DNA of 64,000 nucleotides from Bacteroidota bacterium (GTDB lineage: Bacteria > Bacteroidota > Bacteroidia > Bacteroidales > FEN-979): assembly GCA_026391795.1 (NCBI GenBank), contig JAPLDI010000003.1, forward strand, positions 1 to 64,000, read 5' to 3'. The position numbers and the translations under genes were made by a program. Positions 15,990-25,217 of the stretch are shown piece after piece; the first letter of the stretch is position 1; every line of letters starts with the position of its first letter. Under the pieces are notes generated by a model, which searched no databases, had not been told where the DNA came from, and saw only the letters and a program-made list of their open reading frames with translations.

Positions 15990-18422
15990 TTACTCCGTTT
16001 TAATACTCAGGACCATTTCCGTTCTCTCTTTGTGACGGTATAAAACGGCAATGCGTTTGCCCTCACGAACTGTTTCAACCGCTTCACCGCAAATCGTAGC
16101 AGATTTGATTCTGTCAGCATCCGGGCCTTCAAAGACGATCTCACCGTCCAGCTCCCGGTCCCCGTAAAGGGTTATCTCAAACTGCCCCCTGATCACTGCA
16201 ACGCCCAGGATGTCTGAGGTGCTGTGCAGGATCTTTACTCCGTCAGTAATCTCCTGGCACACCGGGGTCAATACACCATACAACGCCGGCCAGACCATCT
16301 CCCTCTTTGTGAAAGGTATGGTGATGGCTTCACCGCTGCCGGGATGCGTGTAGGTGATTTTACCGGATTGTTCTTCGTTGTAATAATTCCCGATGAAAAG
16401 AAGGGCGGCCCCGTCGCCGGTAAACCGTTCCCTTACTGCGAGGAACTGATTTTCAGATGAGGCGTGGCGGAGGGTTGCACGGGATCTTTTCAGGATGGTT
16501 TCATAAACAGGAACATCTCCTTCCGTATCAAAGCCGATCCATGTTCCCAGGTGCAGCAGGGATCCTTTTCCGAGTGTTTTTTCGAATCCGCATGCTGCGC
16601 CGCTGATCGTCCGGGCGATGACTTCTGCACCTGACAGCGATTCCTCAGAATAGATGATCTGCGGATTGGCACACTTGATATCCTTCAGGTCAAAGATATC
16701 GACGAGGGGCGAATCGATGGTTTCATATCCGGAGGGGTTTACCGAAAGGGCATCGCGAAGGAGGGTACAGGGCCGCTGCGACATTTCACGATTCGGCAGG
16801 GATGGGAAAAGTACACTGTTTCCGCCGGCCCTGGTATAATCCACAAGAACCTGCTGATCCCTGGCATTCATTTCGTCGGTGCAGAATGCCCACACCTGAC
16901 GGTATGGGCTTAACGCCTCAGCAGAAGCCTTGCTCAGATCGATCATATCGTAATCGATATTAAGGACCTGAAGTACCTTCAGCAAACCGTCGAAATAGGC
17001 CGGCCTGCGGATCGCGGAAGCCGTAAACCGAAGCTCACACGCTTCATCAACAGGTCTTTCCAGTTCAGTTGCATAGTAGGGAGGATAGAAAAGAACGCAA
17101 ACTCCTGCTTTTCTTTTTGCTTGAACAATCAGCGCTTCGGATGTTTTAACAATTTTGCTCATCCGTTGTACCAGCGGGAAGGCAGAAGTGCGTTCACCTT
17201 CTGCGGTGAGGGGGGTGAACCAGTAGAATGTCTCTCCGGAATAGCCCTTGCGGTGAGGGTTACGACCCTGTGAGAACATGTAATAGTTCCACCCGGTCAT
17301 CCCGTTGGCAAGGCTTGCCTTGTAGAAAAGTTCCATCTCACGTGGATTTGTTACCACCTGATATTCGCGGGAGCCGCTCTGGAACTCGGCGGCAAACACC
17401 GGCTTATTCCCTTGCATGGCATGGGTTATATCATTGATGATTCGGTCGTCGTGCATGTTCCGGTAGGAAAAGAATTCCGGAATATGATCAATGCCGAAGA
17501 GGATCTCGCTTTTTTCACCAAACAGATCATCGTACATGGTGATGTTGACCGGGAATTCATAGCCGTGTCCGTAGATCCAGCCGGGAAGATTATGATAGAA
17601 AGGGACGCTTACGCCTCTCTCCCTGGCCATCCTGCTCAGCATTCTCAGGTAGTCCCCATAATAGGTTCTCCAGAAACAATGCCATTCGAAATCACGGCTG
17701 CGGTCGCCCTTTGAAGCATAGGGAAGCCTTCCGTCAGGAGGAAGTTCAATGCGGGCGAAATCAGGAAAATCAGTCCCCCATAATTCATTTACTTCAGCAA
17801 TGGTGTTGAATTTATGCGACAGGTAATCAATGAAACGACCTTTCACGGCATTGCTGTAATCCGCCTGTTTCGCCAGCCATGAGAATACGCCGATTTCGTT
17901 GCATACCTGCATCATGATGACAGGACCGCCTTCTGACAGTTCGTGTTTCCGGATGAACGGCATGATCTTGTCATACCAAAGTGTTACCTTTTCCAGGTAA
18001 TTCGCATTAAACAGGCTCACGCCGTCACTCGGAAAAATTTCGCCTTCGCGGTTGCGCATTTTCACTTCATCATGGTACCGTTCCAGGAACCAGTCGGGCA
18101 AACCGGCACCGCGAAACTCCGCCAGGATAAAGGGTCCTGGTTTTACGATGCACCTCAAACCATGTGCCTGGCACCGCTCATGCCACCCTTTTAAATCCCT
18201 TTCCGGGCAGGAAGTACCTTCAAAATCAAAAACAGATTCTTGCGGTTCGTGCCAGGCCCAGGGGATGTAGGTGCTGATAGTGGTAAGTCCCGCCTCTTTG
18301 GCAGCATCCAGGTGTTTGTCCCACAGATCACGCCGAATCCTGAAATAATGGATCTCTCCCGAGTTGAGAAAAACCTTTTTATCATCAAGATAAAAACTGT
18401 CGTCTTTTATGCTGAATCTCAT
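15990..18422 (-). CDS. GH35-family protein, candidate cytoplasmic beta-1,2-glucosyltransferase or glycosidase
   Basis: An 810-residue protein opening with a GH35 TIM barrel (1-350). The likely acid/base is Glu176 in MQVCNEIG and the likely nucleophile Glu346 in VFAAEFQSG. There is no signal peptide, unlike most Bacteroidota beta-galactosidases. A glutaminase-like and a beta-rich domain follow. The start codon overlaps the symporter stop by 4 nt (ATGA) and the stop abuts GH94. A GH35 member from Ignavibacterium album has been described as a glucosyltransferase acting on beta-1,2-glucooligosaccharides, which suits this setting better than beta-galactosidase. That activity is inference. Confidence 0.75.
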   Translation of the reverse strand: MRFSIKDDSFYLDDKKVFLNSGEIHYFRIRRDLWDKHLDAAKEAGLTTISTYIPWAWHEPQESVFDFEGTSCPERDLKGWHERCQAHGLRCIVKPGPFILAEFRGAGLPDWFLERYHDEVKMRNREGEIFPSDGVSLFNANYLEKVTLWYDKIMPFIRKHELSEGGPVIMMQVCNEIGVFSWLAKQADYSNAVKGRFIDYLSHKFNTIAEVNELWGTDFPDFARIELPPDGRLPYASKGDRSRDFEWHCFWRTYYGDYLRMLSRMARERGVSVPFYHNLPGWIYGHGYEFPVNITMYDDLFGEKSEILFGIDHIPEFFSYRNMHDDRIINDITHAMQGNKPVFAAEFQSGSREYQVVTNPREMELFYKASLANGMTGWNYYMFSQGRNPHRKGYSGETFYWFTPLTAEGERTSAFPLVQRMSKIVKTSEALIVQAKRKAGVCVLFYPPYYATELERPVDEACELRFTASAIRRPAYFDGLLKVLQVLNIDYDMIDLSKASAEALSPYRQVWAFCTDEMNARDQQVLVDYTRAGGNSVLFPSLPNREMSQRPCTLLRDALSVNPSGYETIDSPLVDIFDLKDIKCANPQIIYSEESLSGAEVIARTISGAACGFEKTLGKGSLLHLGTWIGFDTEGDVPVYETILKRSRATLRHASSENQFLAVRERFTGDGAALLFIGNYYNEEQSGKITYTHPGSGEAITIPFTKREMVWPALYGVLTPVCQEITDGVKILHSTSDILGVAVIRGQFEITLYGDRELDGEIVFEGPDADRIKSATICGEAVETVREGKRIAVLYRHKERTEMVLSIKTE

Positions 18423-20488
18423 ACTTCTTCTTTTGGACGGTCCGCGTTTCGTTGCCTGAGAAGTTCTTTTATTTCATGACTTCGTTTCTCAGTCAGTGTG
18501 TAGCGGAGAACGAAGAAAATGGAAAAAAAGCCCAACAACACCGGCAACCCGATCTCAACCACCCGCATCATTAATAGTGTATAGGGTGTCTGCTGGGTGA
18601 GAAGCACGATCTCTTTTTCAATACCGTCAAGTTCTTTATCGAGGTTATCAAGGGATGATGCTGTGTTCATGCCTGAGAGGCGCTCATCGATTCCGGTGAT
18701 GTCACGGTTAAGTTTTTTATAGTGCTCTTTGCTGTTTGTATTTTCAAGGGATCTGGATTCCAGGTGCGACAAAAGTTCAAAGGAATAGATCCTGGCTTTT
18801 TCAAGTTTGGTCTGAAAGGTCAGTGGGATGGCTTCCTTTATCAGGCTGTCCGTTCCCGGGGTCTGCGTTTGAAGACCGTGTTTACCGAGCCGGGATTGGA
18901 TCAGTTCCAGCTTCGCTATGGCAGCCTTTTCCGCCGAGGTTGCACCGGAAAGTATCTTTCCCTTCCGGGATGGATAATCCGGCAGGTTTTTATTTGCCTC
19001 GCTCGCATCTTTCCTTGATTCCTTTTCCAGGTAACTCACATATTCTTTTGCTTCTTTCAAGGCTTCCGCACTCTGTTTCCGGGAGCTCTCAATCCATTCA
19101 GTATTGGCCCCGGCGACTCCTTTATAGTTTTCCCAGAACCGGACCTTGCTGCGCATTTCCCGGATACTTCCCTGGATGCTGTCGACCTTGGTAACCTGGG
19201 TTTCATCAAACATGGTCAATACGATCAAAGCACCTGCGACAAAGCTGGCGAGTGCGGATCCCATTTTTATAAACCACCAGAATACGGAGTAATAACTGCC
19301 CTCTGCACGATACCCGGTCTTTAATTCGTCTTCGTCACAGATATCACCTACCATGGATGATCCAAGGGTAAAGAAAAACAGCATGCCGGTTGAAAGCAGA
19401 ACCGTGGGGATGATTACCAGGTAAGGATAGTGGGGGTTATAGCAGACGATCTTGGAAAGTTGTGCACAGCACATGAGTAAAATGGCAATGGTCAGCGTAT
19501 TCCGTTTTCCCAGTTTCGGGCTGATCCAGTTGAGGGGAAATACTGCGAGGACCCCGGTGATGGCCCAGATCATCCCGTTCATTCCGAGCAGATAGGCTCC
19601 GGCAACTTTGTCGCCCCCGAAAACATAAAAAATTGGAATATACGATCCGAGCAGCTGGACGAAATTAAAGCCCATGGCCAGCGTGAATATCGTAAGTGTA
19701 AGCATGATGAAATTCCGGTTGTTGGCTGTACGCTTCATGTCTTTCCAGAAGGGTGTTTTTTCATGACTGGCGGCTTTTACAAATCCTGGTTCACGCAATT
19801 TGAAAAACCACCAGAAAGAAAGAGGGATCAGGATGGCGGCGATCATCAGGGAGACATACCGCATGCCGTCGGCCTCGTTTCCTCCCGGGCCTTTAAATAT
19901 CTCCATGCTGGCAATGGCGAAAAGCCAGGGTGTGCCCATGGCAAAAAGGTTGCCCACAAAACTCTTGGCGCTGAACAGGCGGGTGCGTTCATGGTACTCG
20001 GTGGTCATCTCCATGCCAAGGGCGCCGTGGGGGATCTCGAAAATATTTACAGCCGTAAAAAAGAGTAAAAGCGAAAAAAGAATGTATCCCAGCTGGAACC
20101 ACTGAAAGCCCGAATCGGAAGGGAACCAGGCGCGTACCATATCCCCTTTCGGGATCCACCATATTACCACAAAAAAAACAGCGACGGCGATTCCGCCGAT
20201 CAGCAGGAAAGGACGGCGGCGCCCCCAACGGGTCCGGGTGTTGTCGGAAAGATGACCGATCAGGGGATCGGAAAGGGCATCCCACAAACGGGGAACAATC
20301 AGGATGGCTCCCAGCCAGAAAGCACTCAGTCCTAAACTGATGTTGCCCATCAGCCCGACAAGGATCCCGGCTACGTTGAAAAGTGCGATGGGAATGATAC
20401 CGCCGGCACCGTAGGCAGCCAATTGTGTAAAGCGGATCTGGTGTTCCGGTTTTCCACCGGGAAGTGTGCTGGTATCTTTTTCTTTCAT
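18419..20488 (-). CDS. GPH/MFS sugar:cation symporter with a large coiled-coil insertion
   Basis: A 689-residue inner-membrane transporter of the glycoside-pentoside-hexuronide family (WDALSDPLIGHLSDNTRTRWGRRRP at 69-92 is the family signature, quoted in two parts: WDALSDPLIGHL and SDNTRTRWGRRRP). Eleven TM helices run to about residue 426, then about 205 charged, helical residues (430-636) precede the final helix (640-662). By family topology the insert would face the periplasm. It should import sophorose or short glucans for GH35 and GH94, with which it is translationally linked. Typical members have 450-500 residues, so the insert is the oddity. Confidence 0.85.
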   Translation of the reverse strand: MKEKDTSTLPGGKPEHQIRFTQLAAYGAGGIIPIALFNVAGILVGLMGNISLGLSAFWLGAILIVPRLWDALSDPLIGHLSDNTRTRWGRRRPFLLIGGIAVAVFFVVIWWIPKGDMVRAWFPSDSGFQWFQLGYILFSLLLFFTAVNIFEIPHGALGMEMTTEYHERTRLFSAKSFVGNLFAMGTPWLFAIASMEIFKGPGGNEADGMRYVSLMIAAILIPLSFWWFFKLREPGFVKAASHEKTPFWKDMKRTANNRNFIMLTLTIFTLAMGFNFVQLLGSYIPIFYVFGGDKVAGAYLLGMNGMIWAITGVLAVFPLNWISPKLGKRNTLTIAILLMCCAQLSKIVCYNPHYPYLVIIPTVLLSTGMLFFFTLGSSMVGDICDEDELKTGYRAEGSYYSVFWWFIKMGSALASFVAGALIVLTMFDETQVTKVDSIQGSIREMRSKVRFWENYKGVAGANTEWIESSRKQSAEALKEAKEYVSYLEKESRKDASEANKNLPDYPSRKGKILSGATSAEKAAIAKLELIQSRLGKHGLQTQTPGTDSLIKEAIPLTFQTKLEKARIYSFELLSHLESRSLENTNSKEHYKKLNRDITGIDERLSGMNTASSLDNLDKELDGIEKEIVLLTQQTPYTLLMMRVVEIGLPVLLGFFSIFFVLRYTLTEKRSHEIKELLRQRNADRPKEEV

Positions 20489-20511
20489 GGAGGTTCCTGA
20501 TGAATAAACCG

Positions 20512-23500
20512 TTAATAATAGATCACTACTTCTGCCGGAAATGCGTTAACACGAATTTCCTTTTCACTGAAATCCTTACTCTCCTCACCGTTGACGGTTA
20601 CCCTTACCGGGGATTTCGACCCGTTGAAGTTTTTAATTTTCATTCCGTTTGCAGGAAGTTTTACATCTCCCGAAACGGAAAAGAGATATTTATTGTCATC
20701 CTTCTTAATGGCATAGGAGATCTCCCCGTAATAGGTCGGCAGGTGTTCAACCGACATTCCCCCGGGGGCATCGATCCAGTCCTGGTAGAGGGCGGAAGCA
20801 AGGACCAGCGACTGGTCGTATTCGTTTTCATACACGAACATGGCACGGATCGCATTGATGAAGTCGCTGCCTACCCAGGTGTGCGGCATATCGCCGATAT
20901 AACGGGGCGTGCGGTAATCTTTCCAGACCACTTCGGCCCAGTGGTTCCATCCCTGCGGGCGCTGATCGTTCAGAAAGAACGAAATAAGCTCATGCGCCCT
21001 CTCCGGCTGATCCAGGATGATAAATGAACCGATCAGGCGGTTCTCATAAGGAGTGTAATTGACCCACTCAAGTTTCCCGTCCCTCCTCTTCCTGAAAAAC
21101 TCATAGTACCTGTTGAACGTGTTGTAAACCTGCGGTCGGGGCAGGTTATTCAGTTCGTTGCAGGGGGTCAGTGTGATGCTCGTCGATGTGGCATCAAAAT
21201 CCCCAAGTTCAGCGCAGCCGGGCAGGTAATCAATCTTTTTCGTTTTCATGACAAGCTGCAGTGAAGTGTAGAGATTTTCCCTGAATGTATCACGGATCTT
21301 CGCAATCCTTTCGTAAGCCTCCTTTTCACCCAGTATTTTCTGGATCTCTGCAGCATCCTTCAATCCTTTCAATGTAAAGAAATCGTCCCAGTACGAGTGC
21401 ATCGGCTTGGCAGAATACCCTTCATGGCTTATGGATTCGGTGACCAGCCCGTAGCAGGAACGCACACTGTCGGTCCCGTACCTGAAATGATCGGTCGATT
21501 GTTCGGCAATCAGCGATCCGATGTAATCCACCGCTTTTAACACATTCCTGTTTTTTGATCTAAGGAATGCAGTATCCTTCGTAAAATTAAAATACTCTCG
21601 GATCAGGTAGATCATCTCCCCGTGACTGTCGTTCTCCGGTACCGGGTCGGGCCCCCGCGTATCCACTACACAGGGCACTTTGCCGTTTTCGAACTGATGA
21701 TCAGCGTACCAGTCGATAAAATCTTTCACCTCTTTCACGATACCCGATTTCAGAAGCGCGGAAGAGGTCAGGGAACCGTCGCGAATCCAGCTTCTTTCAT
21801 AGGACCTGGAGCCGGGCTGGATGCCGACCCTGTCCCTGTTGACCAGTATGTAAACGAGGTTTGACCTGTAGGTGTCAATGATCCGGTCTGCCGATGCCGG
21901 CAGATTAAATTTGATATGCCCGACTTTCGTTCTCCAGAATTCAACCGATTTTTCTGATTCCTCTCTCACCTTTTCAGGGGTCAGCTTTTCAGCTGCCGGA
22001 TCGTCACCATAAAACGGAACTACCACAAAAAACCCGGTTTGCTTCCCCGGATCCAGGTGAAGTGAGTACTTCATCACTCCGTTTGCCAGTCCGTTGTTAT
22101 CAATCGCCGACTTGGTTGAAGGAACAGCCCCCCTGCGCAACAGGTCCACAAGGTTTCCTTCATCAAAACCAGCCGCACCAAAAGAGTCATATTTTTTCAG
22201 GGACAAAATTGTTTTATCATCAACAGCTATGACTCCGTTCTCTTTTTCACGGATGGATTGTATTTTACCAGCACCGCCGGTAAGGTTCAGGAACTGGTAG
22301 TATGGATTGACCTGGTAAGGACGGATCAACAGGAAAAATTCGAAATCTTTGGGCTTGCCCGAAAGGTTTTCAAAGGAGTAGCGGATGTTGAGCCGGGAAT
22401 TTATATTTGCTTCCCCGGTAGCTGTTATGCTGGTTGTAAATTTCAGATCCTTGCAATGCCAGGTAACGGAAGGCTCAAAAGTAAAGTCGTTTTTATCCTT
22501 CGATGCCCCCAATGACTGGGTGGCTTTTACATTGTACCAGGAATAGAGGGAGTCGCCGGTCTTTATCATCGGCTCGACAGAGAACCGGGCTTTATCAACT
22601 TCTACCATTCCGTCTTCGCTTATCAGCGCTTCCTTTACGTCATTGTTTACACCCGTGAGGGTCCAGTAGGAAGCCTGCTCGAGGAAATATCTCGGATAAT
22701 TCCCGGCAGTTGAATTTTTTGCCGCATAGATCAAAAAATCATTCGGGGTCAATGAATTTGTGATATCCGGGAATTTCACTTCCCGGATGCCGAATCCTTT
22801 TTCTGAATTGCTTTTTATGAGATCGATCCTTACATACCTTGCCTCGGCTTCAGGGAGCCGGATAAAACTGACATCTCCAAGGTTGGATTGTACAGAATAA
22901 ACTTTTTCCCAATGACTTCCGTCCTCCGACAGGAGAACGGAAAAACTTTTTGCAGATTGGTCTTTCAGCCAGTCAATCTGTAAACCGCCAAATTCCCGGC
23001 GTGTGGTGAAATCAACAGTAACCTGCTGATCATTCGCGCTGTTGCTCTGCCAGCTGGTCTTGTCTGAATGATCGGTAATAAAATCAGGGGAATGACCCCC
23101 GACTGAGGTTGAACAGGTTATGGATGGCGCAGGATAGGATTGTCTTTCGGGCGGGAGCGGTTCAAATTTCAGATCATCGATCCAGATCGTTCCTTTCCCT
23201 CCTACAAAAGAGGAAATGGTAAATTCGATCCGGTCGATCCGTTTTAAGCTGTGGTCGGTTGCCGGCCCCCAGGCAAAACTGATATGCCTTTTCCTGATCC
23301 GGATCTTTTTCCATTCCTTTGGAAAATCATAGTTGCGGTTAATCACCCACCAGACATTGTCTCCGGTGCTGTCAATGAATTTTATTTCAAAATTATTGGC
23401 GGGGGATTCGGCCTTAACATAAAATGTGAATTCATAATTGTCGGGGAGGTCGACCGGGAACAGTTTCTGAATTCCCCCGTAACCGGTTCCTTTGGTGAAA

Positions 23501-23685
23501 TCATAATCGAAGCGGATCGCATTTCCCGTTACTCCTTTTTCATTGGACAAATTAAGATCAACGCCATCTGACCGGATGAACGTCCAGCCATTCCTGTTTT
23601 CAAATTCATCCAGGGTTGTGGTTTGAGCATAGCCAGCCATTGCTGACAAAAGCAACAAAGCGGATATTACGTTCTTCTTTTTCAT
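20512..23685 (-). CDS. Large secreted (alpha/alpha)6-type glycosidase-like protein with two carbohydrate-binding domains
   Basis: A 1057-residue periplasmic or surface protein. A signal peptide ending MAGYAQ is followed by a CBM11/CIA30-like beta domain (about 25-180), an F5/8 type C (discoidin, CBM32-like) domain (about 190-325), a beta-sandwich region, then a helical catalytic-like domain (about 590-980) with RSWIRDGSL, ENDSHGEMIYLIREY, TSTSITLTPCNEL and PHTWVGSDFINAI. This resembles the (alpha/alpha)6 folds of GH15/GH63/GH94-like families but I cannot assign a family. ATG 23685 gives the better signal peptide; an ATG also lies at 23697. It sits inside the PUL between GH144 and the symporter. 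Confidence 0.75.
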   Translation of the reverse strand: MKKKNVISALLLLSAMAGYAQTTTLDEFENRNGWTFIRSDGVDLNLSNEKGVTGNAIRFDYDFTKGTGYGGIQKLFPVDLPDNYEFTFYVKAESPANNFEIKFIDSTGDNVWWVINRNYDFPKEWKKIRIRKRHISFAWGPATDHSLKRIDRIEFTISSFVGGKGTIWIDDLKFEPLPPERQSYPAPSITCSTSVGGHSPDFITDHSDKTSWQSNSANDQQVTVDFTTRREFGGLQIDWLKDQSAKSFSVLLSEDGSHWEKVYSVQSNLGDVSFIRLPEAEARYVRIDLIKSNSEKGFGIREVKFPDITNSLTPNDFLIYAAKNSTAGNYPRYFLEQASYWTLTGVNNDVKEALISEDGMVEVDKARFSVEPMIKTGDSLYSWYNVKATQSLGASKDKNDFTFEPSVTWHCKDLKFTTSITATGEANINSRLNIRYSFENLSGKPKDFEFFLLIRPYQVNPYYQFLNLTGGAGKIQSIREKENGVIAVDDKTILSLKKYDSFGAAGFDEGNLVDLLRRGAVPSTKSAIDNNGLANGVMKYSLHLDPGKQTGFFVVVPFYGDDPAAEKLTPEKVREESEKSVEFWRTKVGHIKFNLPASADRIIDTYRSNLVYILVNRDRVGIQPGSRSYERSWIRDGSLTSSALLKSGIVKEVKDFIDWYADHQFENGKVPCVVDTRGPDPVPENDSHGEMIYLIREYFNFTKDTAFLRSKNRNVLKAVDYIGSLIAEQSTDHFRYGTDSVRSCYGLVTESISHEGYSAKPMHSYWDDFFTLKGLKDAAEIQKILGEKEAYERIAKIRDTFRENLYTSLQLVMKTKKIDYLPGCAELGDFDATSTSITLTPCNELNNLPRPQVYNTFNRYYEFFRKRRDGKLEWVNYTPYENRLIGSFIILDQPERAHELISFFLNDQRPQGWNHWAEVVWKDYRTPRYIGDMPHTWVGSDFINAIRAMFVYENEYDQSLVLASALYQDWIDAPGGMSVEHLPTYYGEISYAIKKDDNKYLFSVSGDVKLPANGMKIKNFNGSKSPVRVTVNGEESKDFSEKEIRVNAFPAEVVIYY

Positions 23686-23760
23686 AAGACACATCATTAG
23701 CCAATTGTGTTAATCCGGAACCGATGAGGGGTTTCTAAAAAGCCCTCCGGCTCCTGAATT

Positions 23761-25158
23761 CTACTTCAGATATCCGAAACCAAGCTTATTCAACCCTTTC
23801 TGGATGACCGGGTCTTTCATCACATAATTCCACACCAGTCCGGTCCTGAAATTTTCAATCATGATCAGCATCGGTCCCTGATCGATACCTAAAAAATCGG
23901 TGTCAACCCATTTGGCAGTTGGATTGAAAGCATCATAATAACCATATTTACCCCATAACTTCTTCCCGTATTTCTCATTCATCGATTTGATGGTCGGGAT
24001 AACGATCTCAGGAGCAAATGGAAGGGAGGAAAGCGATGCGTAAGGGGCCACTGTTCCGTCATCAAAATAATTGTAGTCCGGTCCGCTCGTTCCTCTTCCG
24101 GCATAGCCTTCAAACTTTTTTTCAGCAAAATTGTACTTCCCGGAAGGTCCGTCAGATGCAGTAACACCCCAGCAAAGCGAATCATACCCTGTCCATTTTT
24201 GGGGATTTTCGATTGCGTACTTCCTTTGAACATAGGTTGCACGACGTGAGTTTTCAAAGTAATCGATTCCTTTTTCTTTCATGTATCCGTCGGCGATGCC
24301 CCGGAAATCTATGAATGCCTGCGAAAACTGATGGCCGAAAAGTGGAGGAAAGGCAACGTGCGAAAGGCCTTTGTAGGGAGTCTGCCATTTGTAAGTTTTT
24401 AACCATGACTGGTAACTCTGTTCAGCATTTTTCATTCCGCTGCCTGCAGCCAGGATATAAAGGAACAAGGCTTCGTTATACCCGCACCAGCCAAAATCCT
24501 GCAGTCCGCTTTCCGGTGTCCAGGCCATTGAAATCGTAAAAGCATATTTGCTTGAAGCCGGCAATACCATAAAATCCCAGTCAACCCTCTCCAGCAATCT
24601 TGCCGCAAGCGAACGGATCTGTTTCTCGGTTTCATTGCCGGCGTTGTAATAGTTCCGGGCAAAGATGATGCCCATCATCAGCAGTCCTGTATCCACCGAA
24701 GAAAGTTCACAGTTCCACTCCCGTGTACCTGAATCCATCCTGAGGAAATGATAATAGAACCCTTTGTACCCGATTCCGTTCTTTGCAGTGTTCTGAGCGG
24801 AGTTGATGAAAAATTTAAGGATGTTCAGCGTGATGGCTGCCGCCTGTTCACGTGTGATCCACTTTCTCTCGGCACCGATGGCGAAGGCGGGAATTCCAAA
24901 ACCTGTTGCAGCGATGCTGGAGGGAGAACTCTGGGTCGTCCGGTCTTTTACGATTCCCTTTTCAGGATGATGTTCGTTTAAGAAGAAAAGAAACGTTTTA
25001 TGCTGAATGGAATCGAACATTTTTTCTTCGCCGGGAGTCAGGGGATAATGAATTCTGTCATTGGATCTGAAAACAATCTTCTGCGGCCGGGCGGCAATGG
25101 TGGAAAAAATCAACACCACAAAGAAAATGACCTTGCTGATCTTCATAGAATTTTTCAT
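23761..25158 (-). CDS. GH144-type beta-1,2-glucanase (periplasmic copy)
   Basis: A 465-residue protein with a signal peptide (about 1-26, no lipobox Cys) and a single (alpha/alpha)6 catalytic domain of the 'glucoamylase family' now called GH144. Recognisable stretches are ATGFGIPAFAIGAERKWITR, WNCELSSVDTGLLMMG, QDFGWCGYNEAL, DSLCWGVTASDGP and FLGIDQGPMLIMIENFRTG. GH144 members characterised from Chitinophaga and Parabacteroides are endo-beta-1,2-glucanases or exo sophorose-releasing enzymes. It follows GH3 by 59 nt. Which mode this copy uses cannot be read from the sequence. Confidence 0.85.
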   Translation of the reverse strand: MKNSMKISKVIFFVVLIFSTIAARPQKIVFRSNDRIHYPLTPGEEKMFDSIQHKTFLFFLNEHHPEKGIVKDRTTQSSPSSIAATGFGIPAFAIGAERKWITREQAAAITLNILKFFINSAQNTAKNGIGYKGFYYHFLRMDSGTREWNCELSSVDTGLLMMGIIFARNYYNAGNETEKQIRSLAARLLERVDWDFMVLPASSKYAFTISMAWTPESGLQDFGWCGYNEALFLYILAAGSGMKNAEQSYQSWLKTYKWQTPYKGLSHVAFPPLFGHQFSQAFIDFRGIADGYMKEKGIDYFENSRRATYVQRKYAIENPQKWTGYDSLCWGVTASDGPSGKYNFAEKKFEGYAGRGTSGPDYNYFDDGTVAPYASLSSLPFAPEIVIPTIKSMNEKYGKKLWGKYGYYDAFNPTAKWVDTDFLGIDQGPMLIMIENFRTGLVWNYVMKDPVIQKGLNKLGFGYLK

Positions 25159-25217
25159 TTTAGCTTATATCCGTACTACCTGTGTTGTTTCAAGGCATGC
25201 TGATCTGAAACCTTCGT

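Noticed and set aside
15990-18422. GH35 as a secreted beta-galactosidase
   Set aside because: No signal peptide and tight coupling to GH94 argue for a cytoplasmic role.
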